From the NCBI GenBank assembly GCA_963740065.1, contig CAVUCS010000002.1, forward strand, positions 62,001 to 126,000: a DNA stretch of 64,000 nucleotides, written 5' to 3'. The number at the start of each line of letters is the position of its first letter. Positions within the stretch are counted from its first letter, which is position 1. The position numbers were made by a program, and so were the translations under genes. A model generated the notes under the pieces. The model saw only the letters and a list, made by a program, of their open reading frames with translations. It did no database searches and was not told where the DNA came from. Shown here piece by piece: positions 1 through 8,628 of this stretch. Source of the DNA: DASVDE01 sp963740065 (GTDB lineage Bacteria > Actinomycetota > Thermoleophilia > Solirubrobacterales > 70-9).

Positions 1-1214
1 GCCGGCGGCGGCGAGTACTCGACCGCTCCGGTTCCGGTCGAGGTTGCTGCCGGCTCCGAAGTGGGCGCCGGCTCCGCGGGAGCCTTTTCCACCTTGTCTT
101 TCGCGGGCTCCGCGTGTCTCGGCTCTGGCTCGGGTGCCGGCTCATTGTCGACCCCGTTCGACGGCGGATCCGCCTCCCGCACGATCGCCGGCTTGTCTTC
201 GTGTTGAGGGACGAGCCCGAGCGGCGCCGGCACAACCCCGGTCGCGACGCAGGCCGCGGCACCTCCCGCCCCGGCGCAGATTGCCAGCACTTTCGCCAGC
301 CCCGCCATCCCGGCGCCTTTGGCTCCTCCTCCGGCCGCCGCGCCGGATACTGCCGAGTTGGTCGCCCCGCCCGGCCCCGGCAACTTCGAGTAGAGGTTGG
401 CGAGCGCCTCGTGCGCCCGCTCGAACAGCGAGCGTGCCACTGCCACCGGCAACAACGGCGCCAGCGCGGCGGCCGCCCGCGGGGCCGCCCGGTAGGCGCG
501 CAGCGTCGCTCGACAGTGGGAGCAGGCGCGCAAGTGCTCGCGCAGCTCCGCCGCCTCTCTGGCGTTCGCTTCCCCATCGCAAAACGCGGAGAGCAGAGGG
601 CCCATGTCCTCGCAGCGGCTGCCGTCTTCGCTGCGGCTCAATATCGACCGGAAGCGTTCTCGTCCCTCCGCCAGGCAACGATTGATTCTGGTTTGGCTGA
701 AGCCGGTCTTCGCGCCGATCTCCTCGTAGGAGTAGCCCTCCGCCAGCAAGGTCAGGGCGCGCAGCTCCTGCGGCTTCAGCGCCTGCAGGGCTTCGCGGCT
801 GCGCGCCACCTTCTCCCGCCGCTCGACCAGGGCCGCCGGCCCGTCGCTGTCGGAGGGGAGCATCGCCACCCAGTCGTCCCGTGCCGCGTCGTCGTCTCGA
901 CCGCTCGGCGCGATCGTCCGTTCGCGGGACTGGCGCACCTTCAGCGCCTCGTGCTTGACCACCGTCGTCGTCCAACGGATCAGCTCGCGCAAGTCGTCAC
1001 TCGGCGCCTTGCGCAGCAGGATCTCCAGTCCTCGCTGGTAGGCGTCGTCGGCGTCGTCGGCGCAGATCGAGTACCGCCGCGCGGTCCGCCGCAGCGATCT
1101 CTCGTGCTGAGCAATCAGCTCAACCGCGGCCCGCTTGCGCGCCGCTTCGCTCGCGCCCGCGGCCGGCTCGGCCACCAATTCACTCGTCTCTATCGGTTTG
1201 CCCCCGCCGATCAA
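1..1214 (-). CDS. ECF-type RNA polymerase sigma factor with C-terminal zinc-finger/membrane tail (3' end cut by window edge)
   Basis: About 404 residues are visible and the frame stays open to the left edge. The N-terminal part reads as sigma-70 region 2 (RRTARRYSICADDADDAYQRGLEILL, split here as RRTARRYSIC and DDADDAYQRG). Region 4 follows, with a helix-turn-helix around ALTLLAEGYSYEEIGAKTGF and then QTRINRCLAEGR. After that come an HxxxCxxC zinc-binding motif (HLRACSHC) like zf-HC2 anti-sigma factors, a hydrophobic Ala/Gly-rich segment that could span the membrane, and a Pro/Glu/Ala-rich tail. It presumably directs RNA polymerase to a regulon; the fused tail suggests built-in control. The start is taken as TTG at 1214, with AGGG about 5 nt upstream. 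TTG 1178 and GTG 1175 are alternatives. Confidence 0.85.
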   Translation of the reverse strand, partial: MIGGGKPIETSELVAEPAAGASEAARKRAAVELIAQHERSLRRTARRYSICADDADDAYQRGLEILLRKAPSDDLRELIRWTTTVVKHEALKVRQSRERTIAPSGRDDDAARDDWVAMLPSDSDGPAALVERREKVARSREALQALKPQELRALTLLAEGYSYEEIGAKTGFSQTRINRCLAEGRERFRSILSRSEDGSRCEDMGPLLSAFCDGEANAREAAELREHLRACSHCRATLRAYRAAPRAAAALAPLLPVAVARSLFERAHEALANLYSKLPGPGGATNSAVSGAAAGGGAKGAGMAGLAKVLAICAGAGGAAACVATGVVPAPLGLVPQHEDKPAIVREADPPSNGVDNEPAPEPEPRHAEPAKDKVEKAPAEPAPTSEPAATSTGTGAVEYSPPP

Positions 1215-1318
1215 ACTTGCCCTCGTATACCTAGGGCCTTGGGAATCTCTCCCCCCATCTGGACGACCGTCCGTCCCCAAAACCCGCAAATTGCACCCTT
1301 TCCTCCTCCCATTTCAGG

Positions 1319-1365
1319 TTCCGCTGTTCCTTTGCTGCAAATAACGCAGCAAAGGAACAGCGGAA
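1319..1365. repeat. Perfect 20-bp inverted repeat (GTTCCGCT-family hairpin)
   Basis: Arms 1319-1338 and 1346-1365 are perfectly complementary over 20 bp around a 7-nt loop (AAATAAC). The element lies between the divergent sigma-factor and epimerase genes, so it is not placed like a normal terminator. Its arm begins GGTTCCGCTG, as in the elements at 2339, 46959, 51631 and 58521. Confidence 0.9.
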
Positions 1366-1390
1366 GGGGCGGGGCGGTAGCATCGGCGCG

Positions 1391-2338
<948 letters not shown>

Positions 2339-2389
2339 CGTTCCGCTGCGAGTTTTCCTCGTATATCGAGGATAAGTCGCAGCGGAACG
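2339..2389. repeat. Inverted repeat with nested hairpin (GTTCCGCT-family), convergent 3' ends
   Basis: Outer arms 2339-2351 and 2377-2389 pair over 13 bp (CGTTCCGCTGCGA and its complement). A second stem, TCCTCG/CGAGGA at 2356-2361 and 2367-2372, is nested inside. It begins one base after the epimerase stop codon and may end that transcript, but it lacks a following T-run. The outer arm shares GTTCCGCT with several other hairpins in the window. Confidence 0.85.
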
Positions 2390-2390
2390 A

Positions 2391-2418
2391 AGGAGGGGCG
2401 GCGTTTGCCGCCCCTCCT
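2391..2418. terminator. Bidirectional terminator-like hairpin
   Basis: A 12-bp perfect stem (AGGAGGGGCGGC and its complement) with loop GTTT lies between the convergent epimerase and secreted-protein genes. It is GC-rich with only a weak T-run, so intrinsic termination is plausible rather than certain. Confidence 0.7.
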
Positions 2419-2431
2419 GTGCCTCCCGCTT

Positions 2432-3556
2432 CTACTGGGTCTGCGCGGTGAAGGACACCGTGCCCAGTGAGTCGCCCGCGGCGAAGTCGGTTCCGCCCGG
2501 GAACTCCTGATTGAGGAGCGCCGCCGACACGGTTTGCAGCCGGGCGACTGCCCCCGAAACAGCAACGGTCCTCGCGACCGAGTCCGATCTGATCGTCGCG
2601 CCCGAGAGGTCGAGCGTGGCAATCGATGACCGGCCGACGGCCGTTCCTTTGACCGTCGAGTCCGCCAGCACCGTCTTCTCGGTGAAGTCGATGCCGAGGT
2701 TGGTGAACTGAACAGTCGCTCCCCCCGGTCTGGTGATCTGCATCCCGCCGCCGCTGCTCACGGTCCCGCTTGAGGCGTCGGGCGCGATCTGCCCGCCGTC
2801 GATCGGGAACGTGTAGGCGATATTCGGCGGCGTGCCCTGTTTCTGGGCGGGCGCGATCGGGGTGATGTCTGTGAACGGGTTGATCCCCTTCGACCCGAAT
2901 TTGGCGAAGGTGGTTCTTTCCGGCACCAGGGTCGCGTTGCCCTGGGGTAGAACCGTCACAACGCTCGGCTGGGTGGCGCTGTAGAGGTTGCTGATCACGC
3001 GGCCACCGTTGAGGCGCCGCCCCGCCTTGAGCCCCAGCTTGTTGCTGATCCGCTTCGCCGCCTTGCCGCTCAACTTGAGCTGCTTGGCCAAGGTCGTCAG
3101 TCCGAATCCGTCCCGCGTATTTGTCAGCGAGCCGAGGAAGCCGAGTCTCATTCTTGCGTTGGCGACCTTCGCCCGCACGAGGCGGCCTCCCGTTTGGACG
3201 CTGAGATTGGTGATCGCGGCGGCCCGTCTTCCAACCTTCAGCTTGAACCCGCCGAGCTGCTCGATCGTGCCCTCGCCGTTGGTCGGGTCGATCGAATCGC
3301 CGGTCACGTCCAGGAACACCGACCTGCCGTTTTGAACCACCCCTTTGGTGGTCTTGCGGACGTCGATGTCGTTGTTCGCAAGCTTCTTCAGGAAGCCCTT
3401 CTTCATGTGCAAGCTCGTCATCCCGCCGGCGATCGGGTCGCTTGCCGCCGGCGCTTTCGGGACCAGCACAAGTCCCACGAGCATCGCAACGAGAGCGACC
3501 GCTGCCGTTGTCAACCGCGGCCGATTGGCCTCTGTCGACTCAATTACTGCTTTCAC
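2432..3556 (-). CDS. Secreted HtaA-like domain protein (paralogue 1)
   Basis: 374 aa with an N-terminal signal/anchor segment (AAVALVAMLVGLVLVPKAPAAS). Repeated beta-strand-rich units follow: a 'SLHMKKGFLKKLANNDIDV' element, a 'GTIEQLGGFKLKVGRR' element and a 'LKLSGKAAKRISNKLG' element. This arrangement resembles HtaA-type domains common in Thermoleophilia exoproteins. HtaA proteins of corynebacteria bind haem, but no haem-binding residues can be assigned here, so function is open. It starts at GTG with the leader GGAGGTGGAGCCAC directly upstream. It shares that leader and about half its sequence with the gene at 3721-4887, so the two are a tandem duplication. Confidence 0.75.
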   Translation of the reverse strand: MKAVIESTEANRPRLTTAAVALVAMLVGLVLVPKAPAASDPIAGGMTSLHMKKGFLKKLANNDIDVRKTTKGVVQNGRSVFLDVTGDSIDPTNGEGTIEQLGGFKLKVGRRAAAITNLSVQTGGRLVRAKVANARMRLGFLGSLTNTRDGFGLTTLAKQLKLSGKAAKRISNKLGLKAGRRLNGGRVISNLYSATQPSVVTVLPQGNATLVPERTTFAKFGSKGINPFTDITPIAPAQKQGTPPNIAYTFPIDGGQIAPDASSGTVSSGGGMQITRPGGATVQFTNLGIDFTEKTVLADSTVKGTAVGRSSIATLDLSGATIRSDSVARTVAVSGAVARLQTVSAALLNQEFPGGTDFAAGDSLGTVSFTAQTQ

Positions 3557-3670
3557 GTGGCTCCACCTCCGGAGCGTCGTTTGCCTTGCCTTTCGGCTAC
3601 CCGCTTGGATCGATCCTCAACATCCGGTGAGATCGATCTTCGACACCCGGACGCCCCTGTCCCCGGAACG

Positions 3671-3696
3671 AAAAGGGGCGGCCATTTGGCCGCCCC
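3671..3696 (-). terminator. Intrinsic terminator of the second HtaA-like gene
   Basis: On the minus strand a 9-bp GC stem (GGGGCGGCC, 4-nt loop) is followed directly by TTTT. It sits 25 bp past the stop of the 3721-4887 gene and upstream of the 2432-3556 gene, so the two paralogues are probably separate transcripts. Confidence 0.85.
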
Positions 3697-3720
3697 ATTC
3701 CTAACCGCGTGCTTCCCTTA

Positions 3721-4887
3721 TTACTGGGTTTGTGCCGTGAATGAGAACGGGCCGAGCGGGTCGCCCTCTACGAACACATCTCTCATTCTCAGGATCGGCT
3801 CCGCGAAGATGCTGTTCAGCGTCGCCGCGGTGACCGCTTGCAGCGTCGCTGTCGCGTTGAGGATCGTCACCGTGTGATTGGTCGGATCCGAGCTGATCGT
3901 CGCCCCGCTCAAATCGAGGTTGGCGATCGAGCTGCGACCGACGTTGCCCGGGGTCGGAACTCTTGCCTGGTCGGTGGAGTCGATGCTGACCTCCGCCGTG
4001 GCGACTTTCGTGTTCAGATCGATCCAAATCGAGCTGAGCGTCATCGAGAGTTGCAACCCGGGTGCAAACTCTCTCTGGAGGAGTTTGACGCCACCGAGCG
4101 TTTGGACAGTTCCGCCTGAGGCATCCGGAGCGATCGTCCCGCCACCGATCGGGAAGAAGAACGACGGTGGTAGGGCGAGTTTCTCCGTGGCCGGGGCGAT
4201 CGGCACGAAGTCGACGCCAACGCTGACGAATTTTCCGACGGTTCTGATGTTCGTCAGAAGCGTCGCGTCGCCACCGGGAACCACAGTTACCGTGGTCGGT
4301 TGCGTCGCGCTGTAGGCGTTGCTCATCACGCGGCCACCATTGAGCGGCTGCTGCTTGGACATCCCCAGCTTGTTGTTGATCCGCTTCGCGGCCTTACCGG
4401 TCAACTTCAGCTTCGTCGACTTGACGATGGTGCCGAAGCCATCGCGGGAGTAGGACATGGTGCCCGCCAGGAATCCGAACTTCATCCTCGCATTGGCAAC
4501 TTTCGCGAACACCGATCTGTTGGCGGTGTTGACCTCGATCTCCGTGATCGGGACCGTGCGCTTGCCGTGCTTGAACTTGAAGCCGCCTCCGTTGTCGACG
4601 GTGCCCTGCCCGTTGGTCGGGTCGAGTGAGCCGCCGTTGACGAGGACATCCACCTTCGAGTTGTTGGCTTTTCCGGAACCCCACTTCTGCAGGTTCACGT
4701 CAATGTTGCTGAGCTTCTTCTTGAAGCCTCTCTTCAGGTGCAGGCTGGTCGATCCGCTTGCCAGCGGATCGCTCGTTGCCGATGCCGTCGACGCCCACAC
4801 AAGCCCAACGAACATCGCGACTAGTGCGACCGCCATGGGTACAAGTCGGAAATGACTTGCCCCTCTCGCTTCGCTCACTGTTTCCAC
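3721..4887 (-). CDS. Secreted HtaA-like domain protein (paralogue 2)
   Basis: 388 aa, with the same architecture as the neighbour: a signal segment (VPMAVALVAMFVGLVW), then 'STSLHLKRGFKKKLSNIDVNL', 'GTVDNGGGFKFKHGKR' and 'TKLKLTGKAAKRINNKLG' units, ending SFTAQTQ like paralogue 1. The GTG at 4887 is chosen because GGAGGTGAGCTAC precedes it exactly as GGAGGTGGAGCCAC precedes the start of paralogue 1. An in-frame GTG at 4896 overlaps that ribosome site. The two proteins differ most in the middle, so they diverged after duplication. A cell-surface or secreted role is inferred; the ligand is unknown. Confidence 0.75.
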   Translation of the reverse strand: METVSEARGASHFRLVPMAVALVAMFVGLVWASTASATSDPLASGSTSLHLKRGFKKKLSNIDVNLQKWGSGKANNSKVDVLVNGGSLDPTNGQGTVDNGGGFKFKHGKRTVPITEIEVNTANRSVFAKVANARMKFGFLAGTMSYSRDGFGTIVKSTKLKLTGKAAKRINNKLGMSKQQPLNGGRVMSNAYSATQPTTVTVVPGGDATLLTNIRTVGKFVSVGVDFVPIAPATEKLALPPSFFFPIGGGTIAPDASGGTVQTLGGVKLLQREFAPGLQLSMTLSSIWIDLNTKVATAEVSIDSTDQARVPTPGNVGRSSIANLDLSGATISSDPTNHTVTILNATATLQAVTAATLNSIFAEPILRMRDVFVEGDPLGPFSFTAQTQ

Positions 4888-4899
4888 GTAGCTCACCTC

Positions 4900-4923
4900 C
4901 GTCGGTTTTTCTAGAAACCGACG
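4900..4923 (-). promoter_or_regulatory. 5' leader hairpin next to the ribosome site of the HtaA-like gene
   Basis: A perfect 9-bp stem (CGTCGGTTT and its complement, 6-nt loop) ends one base before the GGAGGTGAG ribosome-binding site of the 3721-4887 gene. It could modulate translation or be the remains of a short palindromic element. No known riboswitch pattern was recognised. Confidence 0.5.
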
Positions 4924-5010
4924 CCTCCGAACCGAAGTGGCTCCGCTTATGGCGGGCTGGCCTTAATGTCGTCCCCCTGTCGTGGGCGACGGCCAAACCC
5001 TGTCCCATGG

Positions 5011-5024
5011 TAACCGAGCGGTTA
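5011..5024. promoter_or_regulatory. Palindrome TAACCG-AG-CGGTTA, candidate operator
   Basis: A perfect 6-bp inverted repeat with a 2-bp spacer lies in the ~260-bp divergent region between the HtaA-like gene and the mutase. The size and form suit a TetR- or GntR-like operator, but no regulator gene is adjacent. The rest of 4924-5152 holds no gene that I can support. Confidence 0.4.
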
Positions 5025-5152
5025 TGCCGTGTGATGCGGGTTTTCCCGGATAACGGCTGCGGCTTATCCCACTCGACTTCCGCTGCCCTAACCGTTGCCG
5101 GGGCCGAAAGTAGCGCTCCGCCGAGGATCCCGGCTCTCAATATCCTCCAACC

Positions 5153-6778
5153 ATGTCCACCGAAGAGGTCCCCCGCACGATTGCCCCCGTGGTCGGTTCC
5201 GAAGACGAGCGCGTCTTCACCGATTCCGGGATTGAGATCGATCGCCTCTATGACGAGGGCGACGTCGCCCCGGGCCTCGAGGAGCGCCTCGGCGAGCCCG
5301 GCTCCTACCCCTTCACTCGCGGCATCCACGAGGGGATGTACCGCGATCGGCTTTGGACGATGCGCCAGTACGCGGGCTTCGCCACCCCCGAGGACACCAA
5401 CGAGCGTTACCGCTATCTGATCGAGCACGGCTCGACCGGCCTCTCGATGGCCTTCGACCTGCCGACCCAGCTCGGACGCGACTCCGACGACCCGCTCTGC
5501 AACGGGGAGGTCGGCCGCACCGGCGTCCCGATCGACACGATTGAGGACATGCGGATCTGCTTCGACCAGATCCCCCTCGACGGAGTCTCCACCTCGATGA
5601 CGATCAACGCCCCGGCAGCGATCCTGCTTCTCCTCTACGAATTGGTCGGCGAGGAGCAAGGGGTCCCTTCCGAGAAGCTGCGCGGCACCGTCCAGAACGA
5701 CGTGCTGAAGGAGTACATGGCGCGCGGCAACTACATCTACCCGCCGGCGCCGACGATGCGCCTCACCACCGACATCTTCGAGTACTGCCACGAGAACGTG
5801 CCGAGATGGAACACGATCTCGATCTCCGGCTACCACATCCGCGAGAAGGGCTGCTCGGCCGTACAAGAGGTCGCCTTCACCCTCTCCAACGCGATCGCCT
5901 ACGTCGAGGCGGCGCTGGAGCGCGGGCTCAAGATCGACGAGTTCGCCCCCCGCCTCGCCTTCTTCTTCAACGGCCACAACAACGTCTTCCAGGAGATCGC
6001 CAAGTTCCGCGCGGTGCGCCGGATGTGGGCCAGAATTGTCAAAGAGCGCTTCGGAGCCGAGAACCCCAACTCGATGAAGATCCGCTTCCACACCCAGACC
6101 GGTGGGGTGACGCTGCAGGCCCAGCAGCCCGAGGTCAACATCATCCGCGTCGCCCTGCAGGGCTTCGCCGCCGTCTGCGGCGGCACCCAGTCCCTCCACA
6201 CCAACGGCTTCGACGAGGCGCTCGCGCTGCCGACCGAGCGCTCCGCCCGCATCGCCCTGCGCACCCAGCAGGTCCTCGCCCACGAGTCCGGTGCCGCCGA
6301 CACCGTCGACCCCTTCGCCGGCTCCTACTTCGTCGAGTCCCTGACCGATGAGATCGAGAGTCGCTCCTGGGAGTTGATGGGCAAGGTCGAGGAGATGGGC
6401 GGTTCGGTCGAGGCGCTCGAGTTCATGCAGCGGGAGATCGAAGAGTCCGCCCTCAGCTACCACGAGCGCTACAAGAGCGGCCAGGACATCATCGTCGGCG
6501 TCAATAAATACGTCACCGACCAAGTCGACGACGTCGACATCCTCCGCGTCGACCCCGCATCCGAGCAAAGACAGCTCGCCCGCCTCAAGGCCTTCAAGGA
6601 GTCCCGCGATCAAGCAGTAGTCGACGCTAAGCTCGAATCCCTCCGCGACGTCGCCCGTGGCGACGGCAACCTCTTGCATCCAATTCGCGTCGCCCTCGCC
6701 GCCGACGCCTCGATCGGTGAAGTCTGCGGCGCGATGCGTGATGTCTTCGGCGAGTACAAGGGCGGCGCGTTCTTCTAG
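5153..6778 (+). CDS. Methylmalonyl-CoA mutase, large (catalytic) subunit
   Basis: 541 aa, the size of acyl-CoA mutase catalytic subunits that lack the C-terminal B12-binding domain, which must be supplied by a separate small subunit not in this window. Residues consistent with methylmalonyl- rather than isobutyryl-CoA mutase are the Tyr in RQYAGF (about residue 76) and the Arg in EYMARGNYIYPP. Other family motifs are AFDLPTQLGRDSDD, SISGYHIREKG and FFFNGHNNVFQEIAKFRAVRRMW. It interconverts methylmalonyl-CoA and succinyl-CoA using adenosylcobalamin. The next gene but one encodes a carboxyltransferase, which fits a propionyl-CoA to succinyl-CoA route. Confidence 0.93.
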   Translation: MSTEEVPRTIAPVVGSEDERVFTDSGIEIDRLYDEGDVAPGLEERLGEPGSYPFTRGIHEGMYRDRLWTMRQYAGFATPEDTNERYRYLIEHGSTGLSMAFDLPTQLGRDSDDPLCNGEVGRTGVPIDTIEDMRICFDQIPLDGVSTSMTINAPAAILLLLYELVGEEQGVPSEKLRGTVQNDVLKEYMARGNYIYPPAPTMRLTTDIFEYCHENVPRWNTISISGYHIREKGCSAVQEVAFTLSNAIAYVEAALERGLKIDEFAPRLAFFFNGHNNVFQEIAKFRAVRRMWARIVKERFGAENPNSMKIRFHTQTGGVTLQAQQPEVNIIRVALQGFAAVCGGTQSLHTNGFDEALALPTERSARIALRTQQVLAHESGAADTVDPFAGSYFVESLTDEIESRSWELMGKVEEMGGSVEALEFMQREIEESALSYHERYKSGQDIIVGVNKYVTDQVDDVDILRVDPASEQRQLARLKAFKESRDQAVVDAKLESLRDVARGDGNLLHPIRVALAADASIGEVCGAMRDVFGEYKGGAFF

Positions 6779-6814
6779 GCAGGAACGGAGTCTTTACCCG
6801 CGAAACCGGCTTCA

Positions 6815-7030
6815 ATGATTGAGGCATCGCGGACCCTTATGAAGTCCGAGCCGGAGCTGGCCGCGCTTGTCGCCGAGCTCGACGGGCTCGAGGTGACGAT
6901 GGCCGAGAAAGGCTTTGGGACGCGGGTCGCCGTGCGCGCGGACGCCAATTCCGGCTTCTCAGAGGCTGACTTGGAGGGGGTTCTCGACCGCTTGGCCGAG
7001 CCCCAGCGCCAACCGTTCGGCAACGGCTGA
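6815..7030 (+). CDS. Small hypothetical protein between mutase and carboxyltransferase
   Basis: 71 aa, acidic, with no membrane segment. It contains SEPELAALVAELDGLEVTM, which loosely recalls the 'eelaALvavl' helix of the small epsilon subunits of actinobacterial acyl-CoA carboxylases, and its place just before the carboxyltransferase fits that idea. The similarity is too weak for a call. It starts at ATG 6815 or ATG 6839; neither has a strong ribosome site. It ends 27 bp before the next gene. Confidence 0.55.
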   Translation: MIEASRTLMKSEPELAALVAELDGLEVTMAEKGFGTRVAVRADANSGFSEADLEGVLDRLAEPQRQPFGNG

Positions 7031-7057
7031 GCTTCGCGTCATAAACTGCGCGCCCCG

Positions 7058-8626
7058 ATGCGCGAACGCAACCCGGTCACCCACGAGGAGAAGCTCTCCT
7101 ACCTGCGCGAGCTGCGCGAGTCCGCGATTCACTCCGCCTCCGAGGAGGCGGTGGAGAAGCAGCACGCGAAGGGCAAGATGACCGCCCGCGAGCGGGTCGA
7201 GAAGCTGCTCGATCCCGGCTCCTTCGAGGAGCTCGACACCTTCGTCCGCCATCGCACCTACGACTTCGAGATGCAGAAGAAACGGCCCTGGGGCGACGCC
7301 GTCGTCACCGGCCACGGCACGATCGACGGGCGCACCGTCTTCGTCTTCTCCCAGGACTTCACCGTCTTCGGCGGCAGCCTCGGCGAGGTGATGGCGGAGA
7401 AGATGTGCAAGGTGATGGACCTGGCGGCCCAGGTCGGCGCGCCGGTGATCGGCATCAACGACTCCGGCGGGGCCCGCATCCAGGAGGGGGTCGTCAGCCT
7501 CGGCGCCTACGGCGACGTCTTCGTCCGCAACGTCAGATGCAGCGGCGTCATCCCCCAAATCAGCCTGATCATGGGTCCCTGCGCCGGCGGCGCCGTTTAC
7601 TCGCCGGCGATGACCGACTTCATCTTCATGGTCAAAGAAACCAGCCACATGTTCATCACCGGCCCCGAGGTGATCAAAACCGTGACCGGCGAAGAAGTTG
7701 AGTTTGAGGAGCTGGGCGGGGCGATGAGTCACAACTCCAAGTCCGGCGTCGCCCACTTCGCCTCCGAGGACGAGGAGAGCTGCCTTGAGGACGCTCGCTA
7801 CCTACTCAGCTTCCTGCCCTCCAACAACCTCGAGGCGCCGCCGCGCTTCGAGCCGACCGACGACCCTGAGCGCGAAGACGAAGAGCTCGACACGCTCGTC
7901 CCCGGCGATCCCTCCAAGCCCTACGACATGCGCGACGTGATCGCCCGCGTCGTCGACGACGAAGAGTTCCTCGAGGTCCACGAGCACTTCGCCAAGAACA
8001 TCGTCTGTGGCTTCTCTCGTCTCGACGGATACCCGATCGGCATCGTCGGCAACCAACCCGCTTTCCTCGCCGGGGTGCTGGACATAGAGGCCTCCGAGAA
8101 GGCGGCCCGCTTCGTCCGCACCTGCGATGCCTACAACGTCCCGATCGTCACCTTCACCGACGTGCCCGGCTTCTTGCCCGGCACCGACCAGGAGTGGAAC
8201 GGGATCATCCGCCACGGCGCCAAGCTGCTTTACGCCTTCACCGAGGCGACCGTGCCGAAGCTCACTGTCGTCACCCGCAAGGCTTACGGCGGTGCCTACG
8301 ACGTGATGAATTCAAAGCACATGCTGGCCGACTTCAACGTCGCCTGGCCGACGGCGGAGGTCGCGGTGATGGGACCGGAGGGCGCGGTCAACATCATCTA
8401 CCGCAAGGACATCGCCTCCTCACCGACCCCCGACGAGCGTCGCCAGAAGCTAATCGACGACTACAAAGCCCACTTCGCTAATCCCTACTCGGCGGCGGAG
8501 CGCGGCTACATCGACGACGTGATCGAGCCACGGCAGACCCGCCCGAAGCTGATCAAGGCTCTGCGCATGCTGCAGTCGAAGCGCGTCGAGCAGCCGAAGC
8601 GCAAGCACGGCAACATCCCGCTTTAG
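7058..8626 (+). CDS. Acyl-CoA (propionyl-CoA) carboxylase carboxyltransferase (beta) subunit
   Basis: 522 aa, full length for the beta subunit of biotin-dependent acyl-CoA carboxylases. The N-terminal half contains HAKGKMTARERVEKLLDPGSFEE, split across residues 27-50, then GINDSGGARIQEG, GPCAGGAVYSPA and FITGPEVIKTVTGE. The C-terminal half contains GIVGNQPAFLAGVLDIEASEK (in part) and TRKAYGGAYDVMNSKHM. It transfers carboxyl from biotin to acyl-CoA. Propionyl-CoA is the likely substrate because methylmalonyl-CoA mutase lies upstream. The biotin-carrying alpha subunit is not in the window. It ends 2 bp before the convergent transporter operon. Confidence 0.93.
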   Translation: MRERNPVTHEEKLSYLRELRESAIHSASEEAVEKQHAKGKMTARERVEKLLDPGSFEELDTFVRHRTYDFEMQKKRPWGDAVVTGHGTIDGRTVFVFSQDFTVFGGSLGEVMAEKMCKVMDLAAQVGAPVIGINDSGGARIQEGVVSLGAYGDVFVRNVRCSGVIPQISLIMGPCAGGAVYSPAMTDFIFMVKETSHMFITGPEVIKTVTGEEVEFEELGGAMSHNSKSGVAHFASEDEESCLEDARYLLSFLPSNNLEAPPRFEPTDDPEREDEELDTLVPGDPSKPYDMRDVIARVVDDEEFLEVHEHFAKNIVCGFSRLDGYPIGIVGNQPAFLAGVLDIEASEKAARFVRTCDAYNVPIVTFTDVPGFLPGTDQEWNGIIRHGAKLLYAFTEATVPKLTVVTRKAYGGAYDVMNSKHMLADFNVAWPTAEVAVMGPEGAVNIIYRKDIASSPTPDERRQKLIDDYKAHFANPYSAAERGYIDDVIEPRQTRPKLIKALRMLQSKRVEQPKRKHGNIPL

Positions 8627-8628
8627 AT

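Noticed and set aside
1319..1365. The 20-bp inverted repeat as a plain transcription terminator.
   Set aside because: It lies between two divergent starts, so no transcript from this window ends there, and it has no T-run.
4700..6679. A 659-aa open frame on the minus strand opposite methylmalonyl-CoA mutase.
   Set aside because: It is the mirror of a strongly conserved enzyme in high-GC DNA, with Val/Asp/Gly/Leu-rich low-complexity translation and no motif.
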